From positions 1-64,000 of the forward strand of contig NZ_AUCV01000004.1 in assembly GCF_000429945.1 (NCBI RefSeq): a DNA stretch of 64,000 nucleotides. Direction: 5' to 3'. The notes beneath the pieces are model-generated. The model was not told the origin of the DNA. It worked only from the letters and a program-made list of their open reading frames with translations, and did not search any database. Numbering within the stretch: the first letter of the stretch is position 1; each line of letters begins with the position of its first letter. Positions 24,496 to 32,661 of the stretch are shown piece by piece. Origin of the DNA: Desulfogranum japonicum DSM 18378 (GTDB lineage: Bacteria; Desulfobacterota; Desulfobulbia; Desulfobulbales; Desulfobulbaceae). Made by a program: the position numbers and the translations under genes.

Positions 24496-24532
24496 AGTCA
24501 GCTGAGGACAGAATGAATTCCGTCCCACAGAT
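24496..24532 (+). repeat. Palindromic repeat copy D
   Basis: AGTCAGCTGAGGACAGAATG then AATTCCGTCCCACAGAT, starting right after the capsid stop codon. It lacks one base and has one change in the palindrome compared with copy E. Confidence 0.75.
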
Positions 24533-24540
24533 TTAAAAGA

Positions 24541-24575
24541 TAGCTGAGGACAGAATTGAATTCTGTCCCGCAGAT
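24541..24575 (+). repeat. Palindromic repeat copy E
   Basis: TAGCTGAGGACAGAATTGAA then TTCTGTCCCGCAGAT. This is the most complete copy: GGACAGAATT pairs with AATTCTGTCC. It lies 20 bases before the next gene and close to copy D, so both can form hairpins in the transcript between two head genes. Confidence 0.75.
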
Positions 24576-24595
24576 GAAAAAGATTGGAGAACATT

Positions 24596-24925
24596 ATGGC
24601 TAGAGGACACGTACAGATAGGCGATGTCATGCCCTGGACAAATGATTCAGGAAGCGATGTGGCATCTGGAGATATCGTTGCATTTACCGGCATGATCGGT
24701 CTGGCGCTGGGTGACATCGCTAACGGAGCAGAGGGATCCCTGGCAACATGTGAAGTGTGGGAACTGCCCAAAGAGGCAGCTCTTGCCATTGACCAGGGTG
24801 CCCAGGTGTACTGGGATGATACTGCAGGCGAGATCGACACCACCAACACCAATGTGCCGGCAGGTAAAGCCTTTGCCCCAGCAGCGGCCGGCGATTTGAC
24901 CGTACTGGTCAAACTTAATGCATAA
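24596..24925 (+). CDS. DUF2190 capsid decoration-like protein
   Basis: The 109-residue beta-rich product matches DUF2190: GDVMPWTNDSGSDVASGDIV, then GLALGDIANGAEGSLATCEV and a KAFAPAAAGDLTVLVKLN ending. In related phages this gene follows the capsid and its product is thought to decorate or cement the head. ATG 24596 is used because GGAGA lies upstream. Confidence 0.8.
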   Translation: MARGHVQIGDVMPWTNDSGSDVASGDIVAFTGMIGLALGDIANGAEGSLATCEVWELPKEAALAIDQGAQVYWDDTAGEIDTTNTNVPAGKAFAPAAAGDLTVLVKLNA

Positions 24926-24937
24926 CCGGAGCACAAA

Positions 24938-25261
24938 GTGGCAACGGCACAGATACAGCACATCAATGATTTTGCTGCGGTCCTGGCTGATCCGTCGGGG
25001 CCGGCTGTTGAAATCACCATCAGTACTGCCCAGGGATCCTGGACCATTAAAGGTATCCGCGAGCTCAGGGACTATGCCCCTTATGCAAGTCTGGAGATAG
25101 TTCAGGCTGAAAAGCAAAACCTGTATGTCTTACGTTCTGATTTGGGTTTTATGCCGGTTCCGGGGTTGGAATTGATCCTTGATGGCAGCCAGTGGACGGT
25201 GGACTCGGTGCCTTGGAAAGGTGAAGTTTTACAGATAGCCATCACAGGGTACCGGGTATGA
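24938..25261 (+). CDS. Head-tail joining-type protein, unassigned
   Basis: The 107-residue product sits between the decoration and tail genes, where lambda has FI/FII-type joining proteins. It has a beta-rich C-terminus (FMPVPGLELILDGSQWTVDS), but no definite family is seen. Its last codon overlaps the next start (ATGA). Confidence 0.6.
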   Translation: MATAQIQHINDFAAVLADPSGPAVEITISTAQGSWTIKGIRELRDYAPYASLEIVQAEKQNLYVLRSDLGFMPVPGLELILDGSQWTVDSVPWKGEVLQIAITGYRV

Positions 25262-25866
25262 GACTGCAGCTGGCGGTAGATAAAAAGCGTCTGGATAAGG
25301 TTGCAGCTGCCATCGAGGCTACCGAAGCACAGATTAAACAAGCCAGGTCAGCCACCCTACGGCAATTACAAACCACCATTGAGACCGGCCTGAAACAACG
25401 GATTTCTAAGGCGGAGCGTATACCCCAACGGGCCCTGGGCGAAAGGTTGTTTTTTTCCAGTGTGGGAAAAGACGACGGCACCATGAAAGTGTGGGTCGGT
25501 ACCTGGGATATTTCTCCTTTTGCCATCGGTTCACCCCAACAAAATGCCAAGGGAGTAACCGTTGCCGGCAGGAAATACCCAGGCGCATTTCTGGCCTCGA
25601 TCTACAGTGCCCAGGAGAAAGTATGGATCAGGCTGCATTCTCCACATTATTCACCTGACCTGTACCCCACCAGTTCCCGAAAAGGTGACCGTTTCGACAC
25701 TCAGCCTGAACTGCGCGGCAGATTTCCTGTGGTTCGAGCTGCAATTCCCATCGCTACCCATGTGGAAGAGTTTTTCAGCGAGCAGGAAGCCTTTCTGGCA
25801 GATCAATTTACCGTCAAATTCGAGCGAAATCTGAACTATTTCGTCAAACTGCAAGGCAAGCTATGA
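25258..25866 (+). CDS. Minor tail protein Z-like
   Basis: The 202-residue protein has a helical N-terminus (IEATEAQIKQARSATLRQLQ) and a body resembling lambda-type gpZ proteins (RALGERLFFSSVGKDDGTMK, then KVWVGTWDISPF). gpZ-like proteins shape the head-proximal tail end. It overlaps both neighbours by four bases, as in tightly packed tail operons. Confidence 0.7.
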   Translation: MRLQLAVDKKRLDKVAAAIEATEAQIKQARSATLRQLQTTIETGLKQRISKAERIPQRALGERLFFSSVGKDDGTMKVWVGTWDISPFAIGSPQQNAKGVTVAGRKYPGAFLASIYSAQEKVWIRLHSPHYSPDLYPTSSRKGDRFDTQPELRGRFPVVRAAIPIATHVEEFFSEQEAFLADQFTVKFERNLNYFVKLQGKL

Positions 25867-26321
25867 CCCCTGAGTTTACCGCTTTATTCACTGCGAAAGT
25901 CCAGGAATTGACAGGGGCTCTGCGCTACTACCATAAACCCACTGGAACAACCATCGCTCCCCAGGTCATACACACCATGCTGCCGGCACGCTCGCAGACC
26001 TGGAAGGAAGGTGAAGAGTGCCCCTTTGTCCGCTTTGCCATCTACAAAATGGAAGTGGATTTTAGACGGCGCGGGAATTTCAAGGTGGCAATAAGCGCAG
26101 GCATTTACACCGGCGGCACCATTCAGGACGGCACCAACGACATAATGGAACTGGTCGGGGCCCTTTCCGGCCTGGCGGACCACCGGGGCTTTGCGCCCTA
26201 TAAATTACAGACGCCTTTCTCTTTTGAGATTGGCGAACCAAACCCACGCCCAGGAAGTGAGGGGCTGCAGCCGCACCCGTACTATTACGCCTGCGGGACT
26301 TTGCAATTCAACATGCCGTAA
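25863..26321 (+). CDS. Tail terminator-like protein (gpU position)
   Basis: This 152-residue protein has an order and size like lambda gpU tail terminators (about 130): VRFAIYKMEVDFRRRGNFKV suggests a beta core, and FEIGEPNPRPGSEGLQPHPY follows. gpU-like proteins stop tail growth and join it to the head. Position before the tail tube gene supports this; the sequence match is modest. Confidence 0.6.
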   Translation: MTPEFTALFTAKVQELTGALRYYHKPTGTTIAPQVIHTMLPARSQTWKEGEECPFVRFAIYKMEVDFRRRGNFKVAISAGIYTGGTIQDGTNDIMELVGALSGLADHRGFAPYKLQTPFSFEIGEPNPRPGSEGLQPHPYYYACGTLQFNMP

Positions 26322-26341
26322 CAAGGCAGGAGAATAATAAC

Positions 26342-27121
26342 ATGGGAGCAAAATCGAGAGCTTTTATCGGCACGGTTTATATGGCCACGCTTGATGGAAA
26401 CAAAAACCGGACCAGCGGCTATATGAAGGTCGGCAACTGTTATCCGTTCACTGTTAAGGTGGAGACTGAACAGAAAGTCAATGTTTCGCGTATGAGAGAG
26501 AACGCAGGGCAAAACCTGGACGTGCGCAACATCCTTTCGGCCATATCCGGATCCTTGACCATTAACCAGTGGCTGGCGAAAACCCTGGCCTGGGCATTGT
26601 CTGGCGAAGAGGTGGCAATGACAGAGGCAGGCGGCACGGTCACGGCAGCAGCCGGAACCACGCTTACAGCGCCGAAGCCTGGCGAGTGGGAGCCAATGGG
26701 CCACCAGAATATCAGCGCCGTGGAAATTACCGAAGACGTAGACACCACATCAGCCACCTATGTGCTTGGCACCGATTATCTGATTAACACGGCCCTGGGT
26801 ATGTGGACCACCGTAGAGGGCGGCCAGATATCCGCAGGGGATAAGGTTCGCTATGGCTACACCTACGCCGCCGAGAGTGGTTACCGGGTCGAGATCGGTA
26901 CCAAAACCCTTATTCGTGTTGCCATCCTGATAGACGGCGAGGACGAGTATTCAGGCGAACTTATTAACGCGGAATTTGACTCTGTGGTCCTGGCGTCCGG
27001 CACGGAAATAAACCTTATTTCGGATCCTGACACCGATTACGAAGAGCTGCAATTTTCAACCACCTTTGAGACCCTGGACGGCAAAACGTCCCCTGGTCGC
27101 ATTAACGGAGTATCCCTGTAA
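26342..27121 (+). CDS. Major tail tube protein
   Basis: The 259-residue beta-rich protein lies between the terminator-like gene and the chaperone gene, the usual place of the lambda gpV tube protein. It has repeated short strands and a C-terminal block (ATEINL near DPDTDYEELQFSTTFETLDG). Its length is close to that of other tube proteins (about 250). AGGAG precedes the ATG, and its stop overlaps the chaperone ATG. Confidence 0.75.
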   Translation: MGAKSRAFIGTVYMATLDGNKNRTSGYMKVGNCYPFTVKVETEQKVNVSRMRENAGQNLDVRNILSAISGSLTINQWLAKTLAWALSGEEVAMTEAGGTVTAAAGTTLTAPKPGEWEPMGHQNISAVEITEDVDTTSATYVLGTDYLINTALGMWTTVEGGQISAGDKVRYGYTYAAESGYRVEIGTKTLIRVAILIDGEDEYSGELINAEFDSVVLASGTEINLISDPDTDYEELQFSTTFETLDGKTSPGRINGVSL

Positions 27122-27453
27122 TGAGAAAATCTAAAATTATTAACTGGTTGGATAAAGAGGTGACGGTCAAAGAGCTGACTGTTGAGGAAATGGAGGGTTT
27201 TTTGGACAACTACCAGCCCACGCCCCTGGATATCTTACTGGACCGGGACGCACCAGCCAGAGCCGTCACCCTGTCAACCGGCATTGCGTTGGGGGCCATG
27301 AGAAGCAAGACCCCAAGCACCCTGGCACCGCTTTTTGATGCGGTGGAAGAACTAAACCCTATTTTAGTCGCAGCGATGAGGCGACTAAAAAAAATCATCG
27401 AGCTAAAGCTGGCAGGAGCCGCTTTACCATTGGAGAGGCCGCCTGCGCCTTAA
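27121..27453 (+). CDS. Tail assembly chaperone, short form (G-like)
   Basis: The 110-residue helical protein starts with KINWLDKEVTVKELTVEEME (beginning KSKI), typical of tail chaperones that hold the tape measure during tail assembly. The zero-frame product ends in a Pro/Ala-rich tail at TAA 27451-27453. A slippery heptamer at 27387-27393 can divert ribosomes to a longer product. Confidence 0.8.
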   Translation: MRKSKIINWLDKEVTVKELTVEEMEGFLDNYQPTPLDILLDRDAPARAVTLSTGIALGAMRSKTPSTLAPLFDAVEELNPILVAAMRRLKKIIELKLAGAALPLERPPAP

Positions 27454-27542
27454 TAGAACGCGGCCACCATAGAGTCTGGGATTATGGCTTTTCCCTGTTT
27501 CTGACAGCGCTAAAACGCGCAGGGGGCGGCAAGAAGAAATAG
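27121..27542 (+). CDS. Tail chaperone G-T fusion by -1 frameshift
   Basis: At A AAA AAA (27387-27393, zero frame CTA AAA AAA ATC) a -1 shift opens a frame of 49 more codons to TAG 27540-27542. The extension ends in HRVWDYGFSLFLTALKRA, like the T part of tail chaperones that recruits the tail tube. This G/GT arrangement is conserved in lambda-like phages (there at GGGAAAG). The frame, the open extension and the heptamer are visible; the shift efficiency is not. Confidence 0.7.
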
Positions 27543-27582
27543 ACCGCCCCAATCCTTTCAACGTATTTTTTCCGGCCCATTT

Positions 27583-30186
27583 ATGGCGAATGCAGCGAGT
27601 AAATTTGTCTACACAATACAGGCGCAATATGAAGGCACAAGCGCTTTCAAGTCCTTTTCCGCCGACCTTAACGACCTAAAAAACGTCCAGGCATTTACGT
27701 CGCTTAATGCGTCGCTGGAAAAGAATAAAACCGCCCTGGCTGCAGCCGAGCAGGAAGCCCTGGCCCTGGCTGCCGCCCTTTCGCAGTCCAAAGACCCGAA
27801 GCTGGCCGCCAGTATCGACAAGACCAGCGCACGCCTTGAAAACCTAACAGAAAAGTCTGGGCTGCAGGTCCAGGCCCTTTCCATCCTTGAGCGCGAACTG
27901 ACAACAGCCACGCAAAAATATACCGACCTGGGGGCAGCCTACCAAAAGGATCCAACCGCCGCCCTGGCCGCCCAGTATAAAAAAGCTGGCGACGCCGTGG
28001 ACGCCTTGACCCTGCGCATAGATAAAAAGCGCCTGGCCATGGATAAAGAGCGAGCCACCATTCAGGCGGTCGAGACCAAATTGAACGGGCTGAAAAGCGC
28101 CTACGATGATTCAAGTGACCCGGCAATAGCTGCGCAGTATAAGGCCCAGGCCAACGCCGTGCAAAAGCTGGCCGACCAGGTTGGCCGACAAGAGACTGCC
28201 CTGGGCGAACTGAGTGCAAAACTCAAAGACGCCAAGATTGACACCGGCAACCTGACAGCCGAAGAAAAGAAACTTGAGGCAGCGGCTAAAAGCCAGGCCA
28301 AAGTACTGGCTGCGCAAAACGCCCTGGGCGTTCGATCCTTTGCCGACATCGAGGTCGAAGTTAAAGGGCTTGAGCAGGCGTACAAGGATCTGGCTGAGAG
28401 CGGGACCAGATCGCAGCGAGAATTAGCAGCCTACCACGAGCGCATGAAAAGCCAGATTGCTGATCTGCGGGAAGGTACTAATGGCTGGACAGCACAGATT
28501 GAGAAAGTGAAATCTTCCTGGTTTGCCTTTGCCGGGGCTATTGGCACGGGTGTCGGCATCGGAGCCATGGCCAAGCAAATTGGCGATGCCCAGCGCGAGC
28601 TGGAGAGTTTTGCTAAAATTGCAGGGCTGGCTCCCAATGAGCTGCAGGCCTATGGTACGGCTGTCAAGTCGGTTGGCATCTCGGTTGAGGGGTTTGCCGA
28701 CATGAACAAGGACCTTAAAGATAAGGTCGGAGATTTTATAGCCACCGGGGGCGGTGAGTTTGCCGATTTTTTCGAGAATGTTGCTTCCCAGGTCGGGCTG
28801 ACAGCCGAGGAGCTGGCAAAGCTTTCCGGTCCGGATGCCTTTGTAGCTGTGCAGAAGGCTATGGATGAGACAGGTGTTTCTGCCGAGCAGCAGATTTTCT
28901 ATATGGAGGCCCTGGCCAACGATGCTTCCAGATTGATCCCTTTGCTCAAAGATGAAGGGGCTGCGCTCAAGAAAAAGGCTGCTGCAGCCGCAGAGTTGAA
29001 CGACTCCATTTCTGCCCTGGATCGTGAAAATGTGGAAAATGTTAATGAGTCCATCGACAGGATGGGGTTGGCTTTTTTCACCTTGAGTACAGAGATTATC
29101 TCAACCCTGGCTCCGGCTATCCTGACCGTGACCGATGGGTTGACCAAATTAATGGATGCGGCCTCCAACATGTCGGCCCCCATGAAAATGATTATTTCCG
29201 GCGTGGGTGCGGCTGCGGTCGCCTTTGCAACCTGGCGCCTGGGTATCGCGCCGATTTTTTCCGCCCTGCAGTTGGTTGGCGTTAATGCTGTGTCATTAAC
29301 CGGCACCCTGGGGAAACTGACCACCGGATTACAAGGGGCGACTTTCGCGGTCAAAGGCCTGCAACGTGCCTTTCTTTTATTGGCGGCCTGGGAAGTCGGC
29401 AAAATGATCGGCAACTGGCTAAACCAATTCGACATCGTGAAGAAAGCGGCCACCGCCATGGTCGAGACTTTTGTGGTCGGCGCCCTGCGGATCAAACAGG
29501 CCTGGAAGTGGATAACCGGCGGCGATACCGATGCAGTGCAAAAGGAAATCGACGACACGAAAAAAATCTTTTCCGAAATGTACGCCGACATTGACAGCGG
29601 CGCCAAACAGACCGGCAGCAAACACGTGGCTGTCCAGCAAAAGACAGCCCAGGCCGTGGCCAATGTAAGCAAAGAAATTGCCAAGCAACAACAGCAGATC
29701 ATTGACGGCGAGGCTGCCATAGTTGAGGCCCGTAAAAAGACCATAAAGGAACTTAACGAAGAAATACCGGACTACGCGAAAGACGACTATGACAATGTTT
29801 TCGGCTATCGCCAGGACGATCCAGACACCAAAGAGGACGAGTCTAAGAAAGAGCTATCCCTGGAAGAAAAATACGGCTGGACAAAGGAAGATATCAAGAA
29901 GTTTCAAAACGCTTTTGACCAGGCAGCCGGAGACGCCCTTGCAGAGCGGATCGAGAGTGCCATGGAAAAAGTAGACGCCGGCAACATAAAAGGCATTCAG
30001 GAAATGCAGGCAGCCATGCAAAACATAGCGGGCCAGCATGAAGTCACCCAGGTGACCGTCAACGACTCCAACCGGAAAGCGGATAAGGTCGTTGAGCTTA
30101 AATTCGAAGGCGGATCCGTCACCGGATCGGAAAGCGACGTCGAGGCCCTGTTAAACCAGCTCGAAGCGGCGGGAATGAGAGCATGA
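27583..30186 (+). CDS. Tail tape measure protein
   Basis: The 867-residue protein fits a tape measure: a long alanine-rich coiled coil covers residues 20-280, hydrophobic segments occur at about 310-330 and 530-560, and a helical C-terminus follows. Gene order (tube, G/GT chaperone, then this) confirms it. Its length sets a tail of roughly 130 nm by the usual 1.5 angstrom per residue rule; that is a rule of thumb, not measured. Confidence 0.9.
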   Translation: MANAASKFVYTIQAQYEGTSAFKSFSADLNDLKNVQAFTSLNASLEKNKTALAAAEQEALALAAALSQSKDPKLAASIDKTSARLENLTEKSGLQVQALSILERELTTATQKYTDLGAAYQKDPTAALAAQYKKAGDAVDALTLRIDKKRLAMDKERATIQAVETKLNGLKSAYDDSSDPAIAAQYKAQANAVQKLADQVGRQETALGELSAKLKDAKIDTGNLTAEEKKLEAAAKSQAKVLAAQNALGVRSFADIEVEVKGLEQAYKDLAESGTRSQRELAAYHERMKSQIADLREGTNGWTAQIEKVKSSWFAFAGAIGTGVGIGAMAKQIGDAQRELESFAKIAGLAPNELQAYGTAVKSVGISVEGFADMNKDLKDKVGDFIATGGGEFADFFENVASQVGLTAEELAKLSGPDAFVAVQKAMDETGVSAEQQIFYMEALANDASRLIPLLKDEGAALKKKAAAAAELNDSISALDRENVENVNESIDRMGLAFFTLSTEIISTLAPAILTVTDGLTKLMDAASNMSAPMKMIISGVGAAAVAFATWRLGIAPIFSALQLVGVNAVSLTGTLGKLTTGLQGATFAVKGLQRAFLLLAAWEVGKMIGNWLNQFDIVKKAATAMVETFVVGALRIKQAWKWITGGDTDAVQKEIDDTKKIFSEMYADIDSGAKQTGSKHVAVQQKTAQAVANVSKEIAKQQQQIIDGEAAIVEARKKTIKELNEEIPDYAKDDYDNVFGYRQDDPDTKEDESKKELSLEEKYGWTKEDIKKFQNAFDQAAGDALAERIESAMEKVDAGNIKGIQEMQAAMQNIAGQHEVTQVTVNDSNRKADKVVELKFEGGSVTGSESDVEALLNQLEAAGMRA

Positions 30187-30584
30187 TAACACTAGGAACA
30201 ATTGAACTACCCGGATCCTTACAATGGGCCGATGAATTCGCCTGGTCGCCGGTAATCCATGAAAGAGATTATTCCTGCGCCGGATCCCTTTTGATAGAGG
30301 CGTCAGCCAGGCAGGCAGGCCGACCCATAACCCTGAAATCTGGCGACGAGAGTAATGGCCGGGCTTTTGGCCTGGTTAAAAGATCGGTGGTCCTGCAAAT
30401 CCAGGCGCTTCAGGACGCAGGCGACGCTGACATGACTTTGACATTACACGACGGGCGGACCTTTACGGTCAAATTTGACAAGTCCAGCAACTCGGCCATG
30501 GACGCCGAGCCAGATTACCATCAGAACCCGCAGGAAGCCGACGACCTGTATAGAATAACCCTGCGATTGATAGAGGTTTCATAA
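30183..30584 (+). CDS. Tail-tip protein, unassigned
   Basis: The 133-residue protein starts at the tape measure stop (overlap) and is beta-rich (LGTIELPGSLQWADEFAW, LTLHDGRTFTVKFD). Its position, right after the tape measure, is that of distal tail or minor tail proteins. I do not recognise the family. Confidence 0.6.
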   Translation: MITLGTIELPGSLQWADEFAWSPVIHERDYSCAGSLLIEASARQAGRPITLKSGDESNGRAFGLVKRSVVLQIQALQDAGDADMTLTLHDGRTFTVKFDKSSNSAMDAEPDYHQNPQEADDLYRITLRLIEVS

Positions 30585-30585
30585 T

Positions 30586-32640
30586 ATGGCGATTGCTAAA
30601 ACAGACATAAAACTTATGGCCAGCGAGCGCCTGACCGACAACAGCGACGGCGGCGGCATGATGAGCGGCGTGGAGGTGGTAGACGGTAACGTCAACAATC
30701 TGTTTCCAGATATTTCACGCCTAGACCGCGTATATGGTCGCGTTTCTTTAAGAAAAGCTTACGTCTCGGTCATGACAGACAACACCGATACCTATGCCGG
30801 GGCCCACGTGCTTTTAACGGATCCAGCGGACGACCCCCTGGTATTTACCACCCTTTTCACCACCAAGTCGTCCACCGACGTGCGGGCCGATGCCAAGGAC
30901 CATATCGAGTCCTACGTGGTCCAGGGCACCAGGTACAATGGTTTCCTGTGGGGCAAGCAGATCGAAGGCGCCAGGGCCATACAGTTTTTCCAGGCAGTAG
31001 GTGAAGACCTGCCAGGCGTGGGCGATGTTCTTTACCTGACCAACGGCGAGGACGGAGACAGCGAGCTTTTCCAATACGTTCGCCTGACCAGTGTTGAGGC
31101 CAACACCACCACCTCCGGCTCCAAAACCTACGACGTCGTAACCTGTGAGCTGGGCGACCCGCTGCGCTATACCTTTGAGGGGTACGAGTTTGACGACCAG
31201 AACAAAACCGGCAAGGCCCTGATATATACCACCCTGGTGGCCGATGCTGCCAAATATTACGGGGCTATGGGGCTGGCCCAGGCGGCCAATGCTGGCGATA
31301 CCTCCATTGTGGTGGATTCAATCTATACCCACCTGGTGCCAAGTGCCCAGAGTGAAACACCAATCGCAGACCAGACGCCAGGCAATATTCCTGTGATTTT
31401 TCAGGGCGGCCCCAATGTTGTCAACGTGCCCACTGTGGGAACCATCGGCCCAGGTGCCATAGCATACCTGCCTTGCTCGCCCGTACCCGGCACCCTGATT
31501 TTTGGGGGCGGTGGCCATTATTGCTACGACATCGGCGGGCGCGTGACCTATGGCGTTGGCGGCCAGGAAGTTGGTACGCTGAACTATGCAGACGCGACCA
31601 TTACCTTTGACGCAGATTGTCCGACCCTGATTACAAACTACAATTGCACCACCACCTTTCAACCGGCGGCAGGATCCAGGCGCCTGGGCAATTCAACATA
31701 CATCGACGTGACCCTCGGTAACCGTGGGTACAATTACACCTTGAACCTGCAGCCATTGCCGGAGCCCGGCACAGTGGTCGTGGATTATATGGTGGCCGGG
31801 AAATGGTATCGGCTGGAAGACGGCGGCCAGGGGATCCTGCGCGGGCCGTCCGGATCCGGCACGGTGAAATACAACACCGGGACCATTGTGGTTACCTGTG
31901 GAGCCCTGCCGGACGTAGGCACCAGGATAATAGTTAACTGGTCGGCCCCTGTAGAGTTTCGTACCAGGGGCGGCACCACCACCGGCATAGGTGTCGAGTG
32001 GCAGCATACCGTGGCGGGCGAGTCCATACAGCCAGGCACCCTGGAAATAGAGTGCATCATTATGGATACCACCTATGTCATTACCGACGACGGCGCGGGC
32101 GGTCTGGTGGATCACGACGCAATCATAGACGCGACCGGCAACAATTATGTGGAATATGCCACCGGGAAGATATGCGTTTGTTTTGCAACAGCAGCGGATC
32201 CGGCAACCAGTATCAACATTACCTACAGCAAGGCAACCAGGGAAACCGAAGCGATAACGATCAGCAACAGCCCAGGAATTATCCAGCTCGCCAATTATCC
32301 CATAGAGCCGGGGTCAGTGAGCATAGAGGCACAATTCACGGCAGGGACCTATCAGCGAACTGTCTGGCTGACAGACGACGGAAACGGCAACCTGACGGCC
32401 AAAAATTTTAGCGTAGACGAGGCCCTGGGTCATGCAGGCGCCGAGGGCAATGCCGTGGTAACCGCTTTGGTGACGCCCGGGACGATCAACTATAACACCG
32501 GCGAGATTACCCTGGACGGTTCCAGCTCGGCAGACGTTATGTATGTGAAATATGAAAGCGTGACCGTAGAGGGCACGGAAACGACCACGACCTGGACCGG
32601 CAACGAATCATCGGAAACCACTATTGTCTGGAACGATTAA
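30586..32640 (+). CDS. Tail protein with tandem beta repeats
   Basis: The 684-residue protein has a unique N-terminal part and, from about residue 390, three repeats of about 90 residues. Each has the plan G(T/S)V-hydrophobic strand, DDGxGxL, then YxTGxI and a final strand. Examples start GTVVVDYMVAGKWYRLEDGG, GTLEIECIIMDTTYVI and GSVSIEAQFTAGTYQR. Similar repeats occur in the next gene. Beta domains like these are common in tail-tip structures and may contact the host surface. No family is named with certainty. Confidence 0.65.
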   Translation: MAIAKTDIKLMASERLTDNSDGGGMMSGVEVVDGNVNNLFPDISRLDRVYGRVSLRKAYVSVMTDNTDTYAGAHVLLTDPADDPLVFTTLFTTKSSTDVRADAKDHIESYVVQGTRYNGFLWGKQIEGARAIQFFQAVGEDLPGVGDVLYLTNGEDGDSELFQYVRLTSVEANTTTSGSKTYDVVTCELGDPLRYTFEGYEFDDQNKTGKALIYTTLVADAAKYYGAMGLAQAANAGDTSIVVDSIYTHLVPSAQSETPIADQTPGNIPVIFQGGPNVVNVPTVGTIGPGAIAYLPCSPVPGTLIFGGGGHYCYDIGGRVTYGVGGQEVGTLNYADATITFDADCPTLITNYNCTTTFQPAAGSRRLGNSTYIDVTLGNRGYNYTLNLQPLPEPGTVVVDYMVAGKWYRLEDGGQGILRGPSGSGTVKYNTGTIVVTCGALPDVGTRIIVNWSAPVEFRTRGGTTTGIGVEWQHTVAGESIQPGTLEIECIIMDTTYVITDDGAGGLVDHDAIIDATGNNYVEYATGKICVCFATAADPATSINITYSKATRETEAITISNSPGIIQLANYPIEPGSVSIEAQFTAGTYQRTVWLTDDGNGNLTAKNFSVDEALGHAGAEGNAVVTALVTPGTINYNTGEITLDGSSSADVMYVKYESVTVEGTETTTTWTGNESSETTIVWND

Positions 32641-32661
32641 CAACTAAAGGACGAAAAAGCC

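Noticed and set aside
22140-24575. CRISPR array
   Set aside because: The repeats are few, diverged, irregularly spaced and partly inside a gene; no cas genes are present.
23770-25047. Long leftward ORF of 425 codons over the capsid gene
   Set aside because: It is a shadow of the capsid and DUF2190 genes, with low-complexity repeats from the palindromic DNA and no family pattern.
28899-29744. Leftward ORF of 281 codons within the tape measure gene
   Set aside because: It mirrors an alanine-rich coiled coil on the other strand and has no RBS or neighbours.
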